Below are positions 18,851 to 27,940 of a stretch of DNA of 64,000 nt, piece by piece. The stretch is taken from the NCBI GenBank assembly GCA_966424055.1, contig CBJLMB010000034.1:1-64000 (forward strand), given 5' to 3'. The position numbers and the translations under genes were made by a program. The number at the start of each line of letters is the position of its first letter. Position 1 is the first letter of the stretch. The DNA comes from Deminuibacter sp966424055 (GTDB lineage Bacteria; Bacteroidota; Bacteroidia; Chitinophagales; Chitinophagaceae). The notes under the pieces are model-generated. The model worked only from the letters and a program-made list of their open reading frames with translations. It had not been told where the DNA came from and did not search any database.

Positions 18851-19272
18851 AAAAGCTTTTTAAGGAACGTTTGCAGTGTGCTTTGCATAACTGCAATACA
18901 TGCCCGGCACACTTTGCCGTGTGAATGATTCAATAGTAAAAATGCTGAAGCGGGTATTGTTACAATACCAGGAGCGGGTAAACTGATGCAAACTTAGTCA
19001 GCCCTTATTTCAGGCATTTATCAAATGCGTAAATATGATTACGAAATCGGAAAAATGTCACGAGCTTGTCATGATACACCGGCAGCTTCCCGATGGAGAG
19101 CAGGCAGGCTGCAGCGCTGAAAAAAAGAAAAACCATCCATCGATCTTCATTAACGGCAAGCTGTTTACCGGTCACGGGCACTTGTTCCGTTTATCGTAAA
19201 CAGAATTTCCCGATTACATAAGCCAGACCCATTGCCTCAAAACAATTTTGCACTTTAAAAATACCGGCACAC
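18851..19272. promoter_or_regulatory. Divergent control region between hmuR and the siderophore receptor
   Basis: A 422-bp gene-free stretch. For hmuR, TAAGTTTG on the minus strand (18989-18996) matches the -7 consensus, and a TTTG lies 25 bp upstream of it. The perfect palindrome GCATTT-ATC-AAATGC (19014-19028) lies there and is a possible operator. The hmuR leader contains two hairpins (TTGCAGT/ACTGCAA at 18871-18896, and CACAC/GTGTG near 18908-18922). For the plus-strand receptor, CAATTTTG (19243-19250) is one mismatch from consensus. No classical Fur box was seen. Confidence 0.5.
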
Positions 19273-21777
19273 ATGAAAGCGTTACAGGCAGGCAAAAATT
19301 GGCTGAAATGGATATTGGTTATTCAGGTATTGTTTTTATCCTTACCCTCTATAGCGAATGATGATGATGCAGCTGAACCAGGTGGCAATATCAGGGGAAA
19401 AGTAACAACTACAGAAGGAGCCCCCGCCGCCAGTGTGATGATCAGGATCACCGGTACGGATAAAAATACGGTCACCGATGAAAATGGCGACTTCTTTTTC
19501 CGCAATATCGAACCCGGTGATTATACGCTGGAAGCATCGCTGGTAGGCTTTGCCGCTGTTACAAAAAGCATCAGGGTAGAAAAACATAAAACAGCAGCAT
19601 TAGCCATCCAATTGCTGGTGTCGGGTAAACAGCTGGAAGAAGTGGTGGTGCGTACCGGCAGCCATAACCGGTTCACCAGGTCATCCAGTGAATATGTGGC
19701 TAAGATGCCGCTGAAGAACATGGAGAATCCACAAACCTATTCCACCATTACCAGCGCCCTGTTGCAGGAGCAGCTGGTTTTTTCTGCCGATGATGCGCTG
19801 AAAAATGCCCCCGGTGTATACAAGCTGTGGGACAATGTAAGCAGGCCCGGAACAGGCGGTGCGTTTTTTACGCTTCGTGGCTTCAATACACAAAGCAAAC
19901 TGAGGAATGGTGTAGCCGGTTATGTGACCAATAAAATTGATGGCGCCAATATTGACCGTATTGAAGTGATCAAAGGACCTTCTGCCACTTTGTTTGGCAG
20001 CAGTCTTACTTCTTATGGCGGACTGATTAACCGTGTAACTAAAAAACCATACGAACATTTCGGTGGCGAAGTGACTTATTCTGGCGGTGGTTATGGATTG
20101 AACCGTTTTACGGCAGATATCAATACGCCGCTGGATTCAGCAAAGACCGCGCTTTTCAGGCTGAATACTTCTTATCACAGTGAAAACAGTTTCCAGAACA
20201 CCGGCTTTAACAGGAGCTTTTTCTTAGCACCCAGTTTTTCTTATAAAGTGAATGACCGCCTGTCGTTCAATGTAGATGCGGAGTTCCTGCAAACAAAAGG
20301 TACTACGCCTTTCCTGCTGTATTTCTTCCCCGGCGCCACTATAAGCCAGTTGGGTGTTTCAAACCCGAAACAACTGAACCTGGACTATAACCGTTCTTTT
20401 GCGAGCAATGACCTGGCTCAGACAGGACAATCGCTCAGCCTGTTTGGCCAGATGAATTATAAATTATCAGGCCAGTGGACTTCACAAACCAATGTAACCG
20501 TAACAGACAACCGGTCAGATGGTCCTATGCCTTATTATTACCTGCTGCCAGATGCCCTGCTCTCCGGCAATCCTTCGGCCATAGGCGCACACAATATTGC
20601 CCGTATGGTATGGACAACACCCAATGCACGTGATAATGCTTTTGAAATACAACAGAACTTTATCGGCGACTTCACCATCGGCGGCCTGCGCAACAGGTTC
20701 ACCGGCGGCCTGGATTTTTATCATTACAATTCCAATATCGTTTACCAGCAGTTTGTAGGTAAGCCCAATGGTGTTAACCTGCCTGCTATGACTAGCCTGT
20801 TTGATATTGTGCCCATTTCGGGCAATATTCCCGGGTACTACAATTTCAATAAAGCCAAAGTGGATTCAGCCTATGCCAACAGCCCGGCAGCAGACCCATA
20901 CCTCAGTATCAGCAATACCAATACCTACAGCGCCTATGTTGCAGATGTGCTGAATATTACAGACAACCTGATGGCAATGGTAAGCCTGCGTATCGATCAT
21001 TTCCAGGACAAAGGTATTTTTGATGCAAAAGGCGACAGTACAATACCTGGTTATCATCAAACCAAATTATCACCGAAATTCGGGCTGGTGTACCAGCTGA
21101 TCAAAGACAAAGTTTCGCTGTTTGGTAATTACCAGAACGGGTTTACCAACCAGGCTGGTACTGATTCAACCGGTAAACGGTTTAAGCCGGAGCAGGCCAA
21201 CCAATGGGAAGGTGGCATTAAACTGGATTTATTCGGCGGCAGGCTAAGCAGCACCCTGAGCTACTATGATATTAAAGTGAAAGATATATTGCGTGCATCA
21301 CCCAATCCCTTATTCCAGATGCAGAATGGGGTACAACGCAGTAAAGGCTTCGAAGCAGAAGTGATTGCCAACCCGGTTGCCGGTTTAAATATTGCGGCCG
21401 GATATGCCTATAATGACAGTAAATATGAAGAAGCCGATAGTGATGTGAAAGGGCTGCGTCCTGCAACAGCAGGCCCCAGGCATATGGCTAATTTCTGGGC
21501 GGGCTATCATTTTGTCAACCATGCGCTCAAAGGCTTTGGGCTGGGTTTTGGAGGCAACTATGCCAGTGAAACCTATAGTGTAAACAGCGTGTCACAGGGG
21601 GCATTTATATTGCCGTCTTACACAGTGCTGAATGCCGCTGTATTTTATGATCAGCCCAGGTTCAGGATCGGATTGAAAGTAGACAATATTACCAATAAGG
21701 AATACTGGATCGGCTGGACCACCGTAAACCCGCAAATGACACGGCGTTTTGTTGGCAGTATTGCTTTTAAATTTTAA
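19273..21777 (+). CDS. TonB-dependent siderophore receptor
   Basis: An 834-residue outer-membrane receptor, predicted to import ferric siderophores with energy from TonB. A signal peptide (to about residue 28) is followed by a carboxypeptidase-regulatory-like domain (about 38-115) and the plug, in which FTLRGFNTQSKLRNG and IDRIEVIKGPSATLFGSS are characteristic of siderophore receptors. The barrel ends with a terminal Phe (RRFVGSIAFKF). It is divergent from hmuR and shares its control region. The next gene starts 3 bp after the stop. The siderophore is unknown. Confidence 0.92.
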   Translation: MKALQAGKNWLKWILVIQVLFLSLPSIANDDDAAEPGGNIRGKVTTTEGAPAASVMIRITGTDKNTVTDENGDFFFRNIEPGDYTLEASLVGFAAVTKSIRVEKHKTAALAIQLLVSGKQLEEVVVRTGSHNRFTRSSSEYVAKMPLKNMENPQTYSTITSALLQEQLVFSADDALKNAPGVYKLWDNVSRPGTGGAFFTLRGFNTQSKLRNGVAGYVTNKIDGANIDRIEVIKGPSATLFGSSLTSYGGLINRVTKKPYEHFGGEVTYSGGGYGLNRFTADINTPLDSAKTALFRLNTSYHSENSFQNTGFNRSFFLAPSFSYKVNDRLSFNVDAEFLQTKGTTPFLLYFFPGATISQLGVSNPKQLNLDYNRSFASNDLAQTGQSLSLFGQMNYKLSGQWTSQTNVTVTDNRSDGPMPYYYLLPDALLSGNPSAIGAHNIARMVWTTPNARDNAFEIQQNFIGDFTIGGLRNRFTGGLDFYHYNSNIVYQQFVGKPNGVNLPAMTSLFDIVPISGNIPGYYNFNKAKVDSAYANSPAADPYLSISNTNTYSAYVADVLNITDNLMAMVSLRIDHFQDKGIFDAKGDSTIPGYHQTKLSPKFGLVYQLIKDKVSLFGNYQNGFTNQAGTDSTGKRFKPEQANQWEGGIKLDLFGGRLSSTLSYYDIKVKDILRASPNPLFQMQNGVQRSKGFEAEVIANPVAGLNIAAGYAYNDSKYEEADSDVKGLRPATAGPRHMANFWAGYHFVNHALKGFGLGFGGNYASETYSVNSVSQGAFILPSYTVLNAAVFYDQPRFRIGLKVDNITNKEYWIGWTTVNPQMTRRFVGSIAFKF

Positions 21778-21780
21778 CAC

Positions 21781-23049
21781 GTGCAGCATACTCATAAACG
21801 GGAAATAAAAAGGATCAGGAAAATTTCGGCCCGTAAGACAGGTAAATCCTGGCTGAAAAAATTGACCGGTCAACTGCACCTGTGGCTGGGGCTGGCCTCG
21901 GGGCTGGTGGTATTTGTTGTGAGCATCACCGGCTGCATTTTTGCCTTTCAGAAGGAGATAACAGAATTTACCCAGAAGGATAAACTATTCATTACACCAC
22001 CAGCACAAACACAGGTGCTTCCTTTAAGTGTGTTGATGGATAAAGCGCAGGCCGCACTCGGCAAAGATTACCCGATACGCAATGCAACCACTTATAAAGA
22101 ACCTGACAGGGCCTGGGAGTTTATGGCATTTGCACAGGGCGACCCGCATGCAGTTACATTCAATAAGGCAGTTAAGTATTACCGTTCTGTTCACCTGAAC
22201 CCCTACACTGGTGCAGTAACGGGAACTACCAATTACCTGAAAGAGTTTTTTGTTATTGTAAAATACCTGCATTGGAGCCTTTTATTAAATACGCCTTACG
22301 GGCAACCCATTGTAGGATGGAGCACATTGATCTTCGTGATACTGCTTATTACCGGGTTGGTTTTGTGGTGGCCAAAAAAATGGAATAAAGCCAACCGTGA
22401 TAAAAGCTTTAAAATTAAATGGAAGGCCAGCTTTAAACGGGTGAATTATGACCTGCATAATGTACTGGGCTTTTACAGCATGCTGATAGCCCTGATCTTT
22501 GCCTTCACAGGTATGGTATGGGCATTCAAATGGTTTGAAACAGCCGTATATGTAGCGGCATCAGGTACTACCAAAGCGCCGAAAGAGATCTCAGTGAAAT
22601 CGATACAACCTGCAACACCGGTAAATGGCAACCCGGTTGATATCGCGTATGCCAGTGCTGTTGCCCAGCTGCCTGATGCAGACCGTATTGGCTTTACTCC
22701 TGCTTTTGGCCCCGATGGCGCTTTGGCGATATATGGATACAGGGGAAAAGAAGTGTATTATGACCGCGATAACCTCAGCTTTGATCAGTACACCGGCAAG
22801 CTGCTGAACAGGGAAAACAGCAAGGATAAAAACAGGGGAGAGAAACTGATCGATATGAACTATGATATCCATGTAGGTGCCATTGCCGGTATTCCCGGAA
22901 AGATTCTCGCCTTTATCATCAGCCTGTTTTGTGCCAGTCTCCCGGTAACAGGGTTCCTGGTCTGGTGGAACAAACGCAATAAAAAAACAAAAAAACACAA
23001 GCAGCCTGTTGCGCCCGCCGCATCGAACCTGCAGCATGTACAGGTATGA
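21781..23049 (+). CDS. PepSY-domain inner-membrane protein, probable ferrisiderophore reductase
   Basis: A 422-residue membrane protein of the PepSY-associated TM helix family, which includes FoxB/PiuB/FpvG-type proteins that release iron from siderophores in the periplasm. An N-terminal helix (about residues 38-60) is followed by a periplasmic PepSY region, a pair of helices near HWSLLLNTPYGQPIVGW, another near NVLGFYSM and a C-terminal helix followed by a Lys-rich tail. Conserved histidines (LHLWLGL, YLHWS, YDLHN, YDIHVG) are typical. Only a GTG start (21781) fits; no ATG is near. It forms a two-gene unit with the receptor. Confidence 0.88.
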   Translation: MQHTHKREIKRIRKISARKTGKSWLKKLTGQLHLWLGLASGLVVFVVSITGCIFAFQKEITEFTQKDKLFITPPAQTQVLPLSVLMDKAQAALGKDYPIRNATTYKEPDRAWEFMAFAQGDPHAVTFNKAVKYYRSVHLNPYTGAVTGTTNYLKEFFVIVKYLHWSLLLNTPYGQPIVGWSTLIFVILLITGLVLWWPKKWNKANRDKSFKIKWKASFKRVNYDLHNVLGFYSMLIALIFAFTGMVWAFKWFETAVYVAASGTTKAPKEISVKSIQPATPVNGNPVDIAYASAVAQLPDADRIGFTPAFGPDGALAIYGYRGKEVYYDRDNLSFDQYTGKLLNRENSKDKNRGEKLIDMNYDIHVGAIAGIPGKILAFIISLFCASLPVTGFLVWWNKRNKKTKKHKQPVAPAASNLQHVQV

Positions 23050-23084
23050 TAGCCCAACCGGATAATGAAATGGACAGCCATCAT

Positions 23085-23120
23085 AAAAAAAGAGCACGGT
23101 TTTTCCGTGCTCTTTTTTTT
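23085..23120. terminator. Bidirectional terminator between the PepSY gene and hemL
   Basis: AAAAAAGAGCACGG and CCGTGCTCTTTTTT form a perfect stem around a short T loop. Run of A before and T after allow action on both converging genes. Confidence 0.88.
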
Positions 23121-23140
23121 ATAGCATAATAAGATAAACC

Positions 23141-24433
23141 TTATGCAATTTCTGCCAGGCTTTCAGCTGCGGCCCTGATAGTATTGTCCAGGTCTTCCTG
23201 TGTTAGTGCATTGTTCAGGAACCAGCTTTCAAATGCTGATGGCGGCAGGTAGATACCTCTTTTCAGCATGGCATGGAAAAATTTCCGGAACAGTTCAATA
23301 TCACAGGCTGCAGCACTATCAAAATCGGTTACGGCCTGTTTACTGAAATGTATGCTGATCATGGAGCCCAGCGAATTGATCACAAAAGGAATACCCGAGT
23401 TGGTCAACACCTTATGCAAGCCATCTTTCAGGTAACTGGTTTTTTGATCGAGCGCCGTATAAATAGAAGGATGGCTGTTCAGCTCCTGCAGCAGGGTATA
23501 ACCTGCTACCATGGCCAGTGGGTTGCCACTAAGTGTACCTGCCTGGTAAACATTGCCCAGGGGGGCTATTTTTTCCATGATGGCGCGTTTGCCGCCAAAG
23601 GCACCCACAGGCATACCTGCACCGATCACTTTGCCATAGGTAACCAGGTCGGCATCAATATGCAACACAGCCTGCGCTCCACCGGCCGCCAGGCGAAAGC
23701 CCGTCATCACTTCATCCAGTATCAGCACAATGCCTTCTGTATCGCAGATAGCTCTTAGTCCTTCCAGGAAGCCCGGTGCAGGAAGAATGCAGCCCATGTT
23801 ACCGGCAACAGGCTCGATAATGATGGCCGCGATTTCGTTCTTGTTCTGTTCAACAAGTGCTTTCATTGCTTCCAGGTTATTATAAGCACAGGTAAGTGTA
23901 TCATTGGAAACACCGCCTGTTACACCCGGAACGGTTTGTATATTGAATGTTGCCAAACCACTACCCGCTTTTACCAGGAAAGAATCGGCATGCCCATGAT
24001 AACAACCTTCAAACTTGATGAATTTATTTCTGCCGGTATAACCTCTTGCCAGGCGTAAAGCGCTCATGCAGGCTTCTGTACCGCTGCTCACCATGCGTAC
24101 CAGGTCGATATTCGGTGCCATGCTTTTGATCAGTTCTGCCATCTCCACTTCCAGTTTTGTAGGTGCGCCGAATGAGGTAGAACCCGCTGCTTTTTCCTGG
24201 ATGGCTTTTACAATGGGGTCATAGGCATGCCCCAGTATCATCGGTCCCCAGGATGCGATATAGTCGATATACCTGTTGCCATCTACATCATACAGATAAG
24301 CGCCCTTTGCTTTTTCAATAAACACCGGTGTGCCACCCACACTTTTAAATGCGCGTACAGGTGAATTAACACCGCCCGGAATACTTTGCTGAGCTCTTTC
24401 AAACAGGGTTTTGCTGGATAAATATTCGTACAT
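23141..24433 (-). CDS. hemL: Glutamate-1-semialdehyde 2,1-aminomutase
   Basis: A 430-residue PLP enzyme that converts glutamate-1-semialdehyde to 5-aminolevulinate, the second step of the C5 heme pathway. Visible motifs are SIPGGVNSPVRAF at the N-terminus, VSSGTEACMSALRLARG, GCYHGHAD and the PLP lysine in TYGKVIGAGMPVGAFGG. Length is normal. It is the last gene of the nine-gene heme operon, 11 bp behind the WG-repeat gene, and ends at a bidirectional terminator. Confidence 0.97.
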   Translation of the reverse strand: MYEYLSSKTLFERAQQSIPGGVNSPVRAFKSVGGTPVFIEKAKGAYLYDVDGNRYIDYIASWGPMILGHAYDPIVKAIQEKAAGSTSFGAPTKLEVEMAELIKSMAPNIDLVRMVSSGTEACMSALRLARGYTGRNKFIKFEGCYHGHADSFLVKAGSGLATFNIQTVPGVTGGVSNDTLTCAYNNLEAMKALVEQNKNEIAAIIIEPVAGNMGCILPAPGFLEGLRAICDTEGIVLILDEVMTGFRLAAGGAQAVLHIDADLVTYGKVIGAGMPVGAFGGKRAIMEKIAPLGNVYQAGTLSGNPLAMVAGYTLLQELNSHPSIYTALDQKTSYLKDGLHKVLTNSGIPFVINSLGSMISIHFSKQAVTDFDSAAACDIELFRKFFHAMLKRGIYLPPSAFESWFLNNALTQEDLDNTIRAAAESLAEIA

Positions 24434-24444
24434 ATGCTTTCGCT

Positions 24445-26769
24445 TTAAAAAATAGAAAAGTTCTTAAAACTGATGATCTCGCTGCTTTCCACGGGCAGTA
24501 CCCGGCCATCTGGTTCAACATACTGCCATTTTTTGTCTTTATAACATGCCAGGGGCCAGGTAAAGGTAATTTTATTCGTGTAGAGGTTCTGTTCGGATAA
24601 CTCTATATTCTCATACATGGGTGGAACAATCATTCGCTGCCCGTCGGCAGAGAGCACTCCCCAACCTGTATTTTGTTGCACCAGCAGGCCCTGGCCTGTT
24701 GTTTCGGCCCATATTTTTTTGAAAACAGGTTGTTGCAGAATGGTGCCATCGGTTGCGGCTAGCCCGGTAAGCATATGGTTGTTATCATCCGGGTCTTCTT
24801 TGTACAAAGCCAGCAGGTTATTGATACGGTAATCCTCCTCATCACCATACGCGAGGGCATCATATCCAGCTGGTATTATTTCTTTGCCTGTGCTGTCAAT
24901 AAAGCCATATTTGTACTTATTACGGGTAACCTGCGCTATACCTTTTATAAAAGCGCTTATGCGGTCATATACCGGTGGCACTACCTGCCTGCCCAGGCTG
25001 TCTATCATACCGTATTTGTCATTTGTCTCCATGATAGCGAGACCGTTATGAAAAGTATTGATAAAACTATATTGGCCCGGCAGTAACTGGCCTGTAATAA
25101 AATTCAGTAATCGCAGCTTATCCTGTTTTTTAACGAGCAGTAAGAAAGAGCAGGCAGTGGGGCTGACTTCTTCGTAGGGAAGCTGATCTGTTTTACCATT
25201 GGCGATATCAGTCAAAAAATAATGGTTGTCGCGCATCAGCAAAAAATAATGATCACTAAGCTGGCTGATGAAATGATAGGTGACAGGTATCAGCAGTTTT
25301 CCCGTGGTATCTGCAATGCCCATCAGGGTTTTATCCGCTTTGTATATTTTTAGTAGCAACAGGGCAGAATCGGTGTATTCATTGGCGAAAATAAAATCGT
25401 ATTTCGGTGGCAGTAACATGCGGCCGCTTGTTGTATACAAGCCTTCCAGTTTATTCTTTTTTGCCCGTATCAGGTTGTATTGATCGGGGAAGGAAATATC
25501 CTCAAACAGCGTGGGCAGAATTTCCTGGCCGTTCGTATTCAAACAGCCGGTTTTTCCATTTGCTTTTACGGTGAATAACTGCCCCTCGGGGGCAGAAATA
25601 TCGGAGTAGATAAACGCTGAAAGTCTTTTGCTGCCTGCATTATACAATGCATATTTTCCATTCAGTTTAATACTGAACAGGGTGGGTGTTGTTGTAGTGC
25701 TGTTATCCTGCGGCTGTGGTGATACAATGGTAATATCATCGTAATACTGTGGCAGCAGTTGTTTGCCTGCTGTGTTGATCAGTGTATGTTTTTTGCCTTT
25801 AACCGCATCAAACAGGGTATCACCATAACTCCAAAGCTGGTCGTCATACACCGGTTTCAGGATAATATTACCGCTGGTATCGGCTATGCCATAATGACCA
25901 TGTTGCCGGATGCCTACCAGCCTGCTGGGGAAGGCTTGATTGATGTGGATATCCTGGATATAATCATACTGAAAATCCAGCACTACCTGGTCGCGGTTGT
26001 TGATAAGCCCGTATTTGTTATTGCGCCGGATGCACAGCAGGCCATTATCTAAAATACTTCCATCGGAAAAAGTGGGCGCTCCATATTCTTTTTGCGTAAG
26101 CAGGTTGATCACTACCCAGTTGTCATTTCTTTGGAAGCTGGTCATCCATTCATCGGAGCGCATGTTCAGGTGCACATGACCGTAAGCGAAAGGTGTTAAC
26201 GCATTCCCTTTAAAATCAATGACACCCCATTTGCCGTTTTTTTGTGCCAGTACATAGGGTACGGTACCCTGGCAGCCGCCGCAATAATCAAACAGGTCAT
26301 AGCTGAAAGGAACGATCATGCTATCCTGGCTGCGGTCATAAATGCCCCATTTACCGTTTTGCTGCACATCGAAACGGTTGCCATCGAGATAGCCGATATC
26401 GGCAAAACGCAATGGTGCCAGTAAATTACCGGATGTATCGCACCAGGTTTGTTTGCCGTTCTGTGCAATCTTCCAAATATCCAGGTGGGTATCGATGCTG
26501 TCGTACACCGGTTGCAATACCCAATGCATGGCTGCATTGAGCACCCCTTGTTTCTGCTGCTGTGTAATGGCAAGAAAAAAATCTTCGTTATGAAAAGGGA
26601 TCAGTGTATCGAAAATGCGGTTGCCGGCGGTGTCAATGTAAAAGCTATGGGTATCCTGTTCAGCACGGGCCATCCCGTTGACAAAAACAGATGTTTTATC
26701 AAAATGTTTTTGGGCATGTGCTGTTTGTAGCAGCAGTAGTATAAATAGTGTACAGCCTAATTGTTTCAT
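24445..26769 (-). CDS. Secreted WG-repeat protein
   Basis: A 774-residue protein with a signal peptide (MKQLGCTLFILLLLQTAHAQ) and about a dozen WG/KWG-type repeats of some 45-50 residues. Units read like GKWGIYD, GKWGVID, NKYGLIN, GHYGIAD, DKYGMID, YKYGFID and GWGVLS, each followed by a G-x-x-(I/L/V)-x-P-x-Y/F-x-x-I pattern. Such repeats build beta-rich scaffolds of unknown function. It lies between hemB (148 bp upstream) and hemL (11 bp downstream), so it is probably co-transcribed with heme synthesis. The ATG at 26769 was chosen for the signal peptide. No enzymatic motif is seen. Confidence 0.88.
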   Translation of the reverse strand: MKQLGCTLFILLLLQTAHAQKHFDKTSVFVNGMARAEQDTHSFYIDTAGNRIFDTLIPFHNEDFFLAITQQQKQGVLNAAMHWVLQPVYDSIDTHLDIWKIAQNGKQTWCDTSGNLLAPLRFADIGYLDGNRFDVQQNGKWGIYDRSQDSMIVPFSYDLFDYCGGCQGTVPYVLAQKNGKWGVIDFKGNALTPFAYGHVHLNMRSDEWMTSFQRNDNWVVINLLTQKEYGAPTFSDGSILDNGLLCIRRNNKYGLINNRDQVVLDFQYDYIQDIHINQAFPSRLVGIRQHGHYGIADTSGNIILKPVYDDQLWSYGDTLFDAVKGKKHTLINTAGKQLLPQYYDDITIVSPQPQDNSTTTTPTLFSIKLNGKYALYNAGSKRLSAFIYSDISAPEGQLFTVKANGKTGCLNTNGQEILPTLFEDISFPDQYNLIRAKKNKLEGLYTTSGRMLLPPKYDFIFANEYTDSALLLLKIYKADKTLMGIADTTGKLLIPVTYHFISQLSDHYFLLMRDNHYFLTDIANGKTDQLPYEEVSPTACSFLLLVKKQDKLRLLNFITGQLLPGQYSFINTFHNGLAIMETNDKYGMIDSLGRQVVPPVYDRISAFIKGIAQVTRNKYKYGFIDSTGKEIIPAGYDALAYGDEEDYRINNLLALYKEDPDDNNHMLTGLAATDGTILQQPVFKKIWAETTGQGLLVQQNTGWGVLSADGQRMIVPPMYENIELSEQNLYTNKITFTWPLACYKDKKWQYVEPDGRVLPVESSEIISFKNFSIF

Positions 26770-26917
26770 CGATGCAGGTTTGTTTTTCATTTGCCGGATA
26801 CAACCTGTATAAAGCAGGCGAAGAAATGATTTCATCCGGCAGGTTAGTTTGTATAGAAGCAAGTGCACAGGCCCATGCCTGTGCACTTGCAGATAAAGGG
26901 CTTTATGTTTTTCCCGC
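26770..26917 (-). other. Structured intercistronic region between hemB and the WG-repeat gene
   Basis: Two hairpins can form. The first has TGCCGGAT (26792-26799) pairing with ATCCGGCA (26834-26841), with a small inner stem CCTG/CAGG. The second is a perfect 14-bp stem, GCAAGTGCACAGGC (26859-26872) with GCCTGTGCACTTGC (26877-26890), and a 4-nt loop. Neither is followed by a T-run on the minus strand, so they look more like RNA processing or stability elements than terminators. Confidence 0.6.
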
Positions 26918-27892
26918 TCAGGAAAGCAAACGGATCGCATCTTTGGCAAAATAAGTGGCGATAAGGTCTGCGCCTGCGCGTTTGATAGAAGTGAGGCTTT
27001 CAATAATAGCCTTGTTTTCATCGAGCCAGCCCATTTTAGCTGCAGCTTTGATCAGGGCATATTCACCACTTACATGATAAGCGCTTACCGGAACGGTAAC
27101 CACATTCTTTACCTCGCGGATAATGTCAAGATAAGCCATGGCGGGTTTTACCATTACGATGTCTGCGCCTTCTTCAATATCCATCAGGGTTTCCTGGATA
27201 GCTTCTGTTCTGTTGGCATAGTTCATCTGGTAGGTTTTTTTATCGCCGAAACCGGGTGCGCTGTCCAGTGCATCGCGGAAGGGCCCATAAAAACAGGAAG
27301 CATATTTGGCGCTATAGGCGAGGATGCCTGTTTGGGTGTGGCCATTTTGCTCCAGCGCTTCGCGTATGGCGCCGATACGCCCATCCATCATATCGCTGGG
27401 AGCAACAAAATCGGCACCTGCAGCAGCATGACTTACACTCATTTTAACCAGTGCTTCCACTGTAGGGTCGTTGACAATTTCCCCGTTTTCTACAATGCCG
27501 TCATGGCCGTAAATAGAATAGGGGTCCAGCGCCACATCGGTCATCACCACCATCTCAGGAACCGCGTCTTTGATACCTTTGATGGTGCGCTGCATCAGTC
27601 CGTCAGGGTTCCAGGCTTCGGTGCCCTTGTTGTCTTTTAGTTCGTCTTTACATTTAATAAACAGCAGTACGCTTTTAATGCCCATGCTCCACATTTCTTT
27701 CACATCTTTAATCGTAAGATCGAGCGAGCGGCGGTAATAACCCGGCATAGAAGCGATCTCTGTTTGAATGCCTGTTCCTTCATCAATAAAAATAGGTGCT
27801 ATAAAATCATTGGGTGTTAATTGTGTTTCTGCCACCATCGCGCGGATGGCGGGTGTTCGTCTCAATATCCTGTTCCGTTTTTGTAAATACAT
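26918..27892 (-). CDS. hemB: Delta-aminolevulinic acid dehydratase (porphobilinogen synthase)
   Basis: A 324-residue HemB that joins two 5-aminolevulinate molecules into porphobilinogen. The two active-site lysines sit in AYSAKYASCFYGPFRDA and VMVKPAMAYLDII. The metal-site segment reads DVALDPYSIYGHDG: the cysteines of zinc-dependent enzymes are replaced by Ala/Asp, as in the Mg2+-dependent group. The ATG at 27892 gives the standard N-terminus (LRRTPAIRAMVAET); an upstream ATG at 27937 would add 15 atypical residues and reach into hemF. It is 48 bp behind hemF. Confidence 0.96.
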   Translation of the reverse strand: MYLQKRNRILRRTPAIRAMVAETQLTPNDFIAPIFIDEGTGIQTEIASMPGYYRRSLDLTIKDVKEMWSMGIKSVLLFIKCKDELKDNKGTEAWNPDGLMQRTIKGIKDAVPEMVVMTDVALDPYSIYGHDGIVENGEIVNDPTVEALVKMSVSHAAAGADFVAPSDMMDGRIGAIREALEQNGHTQTGILAYSAKYASCFYGPFRDALDSAPGFGDKKTYQMNYANRTEAIQETLMDIEEGADIVMVKPAMAYLDIIREVKNVVTVPVSAYHVSGEYALIKAAAKMGWLDENKAIIESLTSIKRAGADLIATYFAKDAIRLLS

Positions 27893-27940
27893 GGCTATTG
27901 CTGATTGGTGAATAATTATTTGCTGTTTGCATTTCAACCG

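Noticed and set aside
18851..19272. Classical Fur box in the hmuR/siderophore-receptor control region
   Set aside because: No stretch close to GATAATGATAATCATTATC was seen; the palindrome at 19014-19028 is a different sequence.
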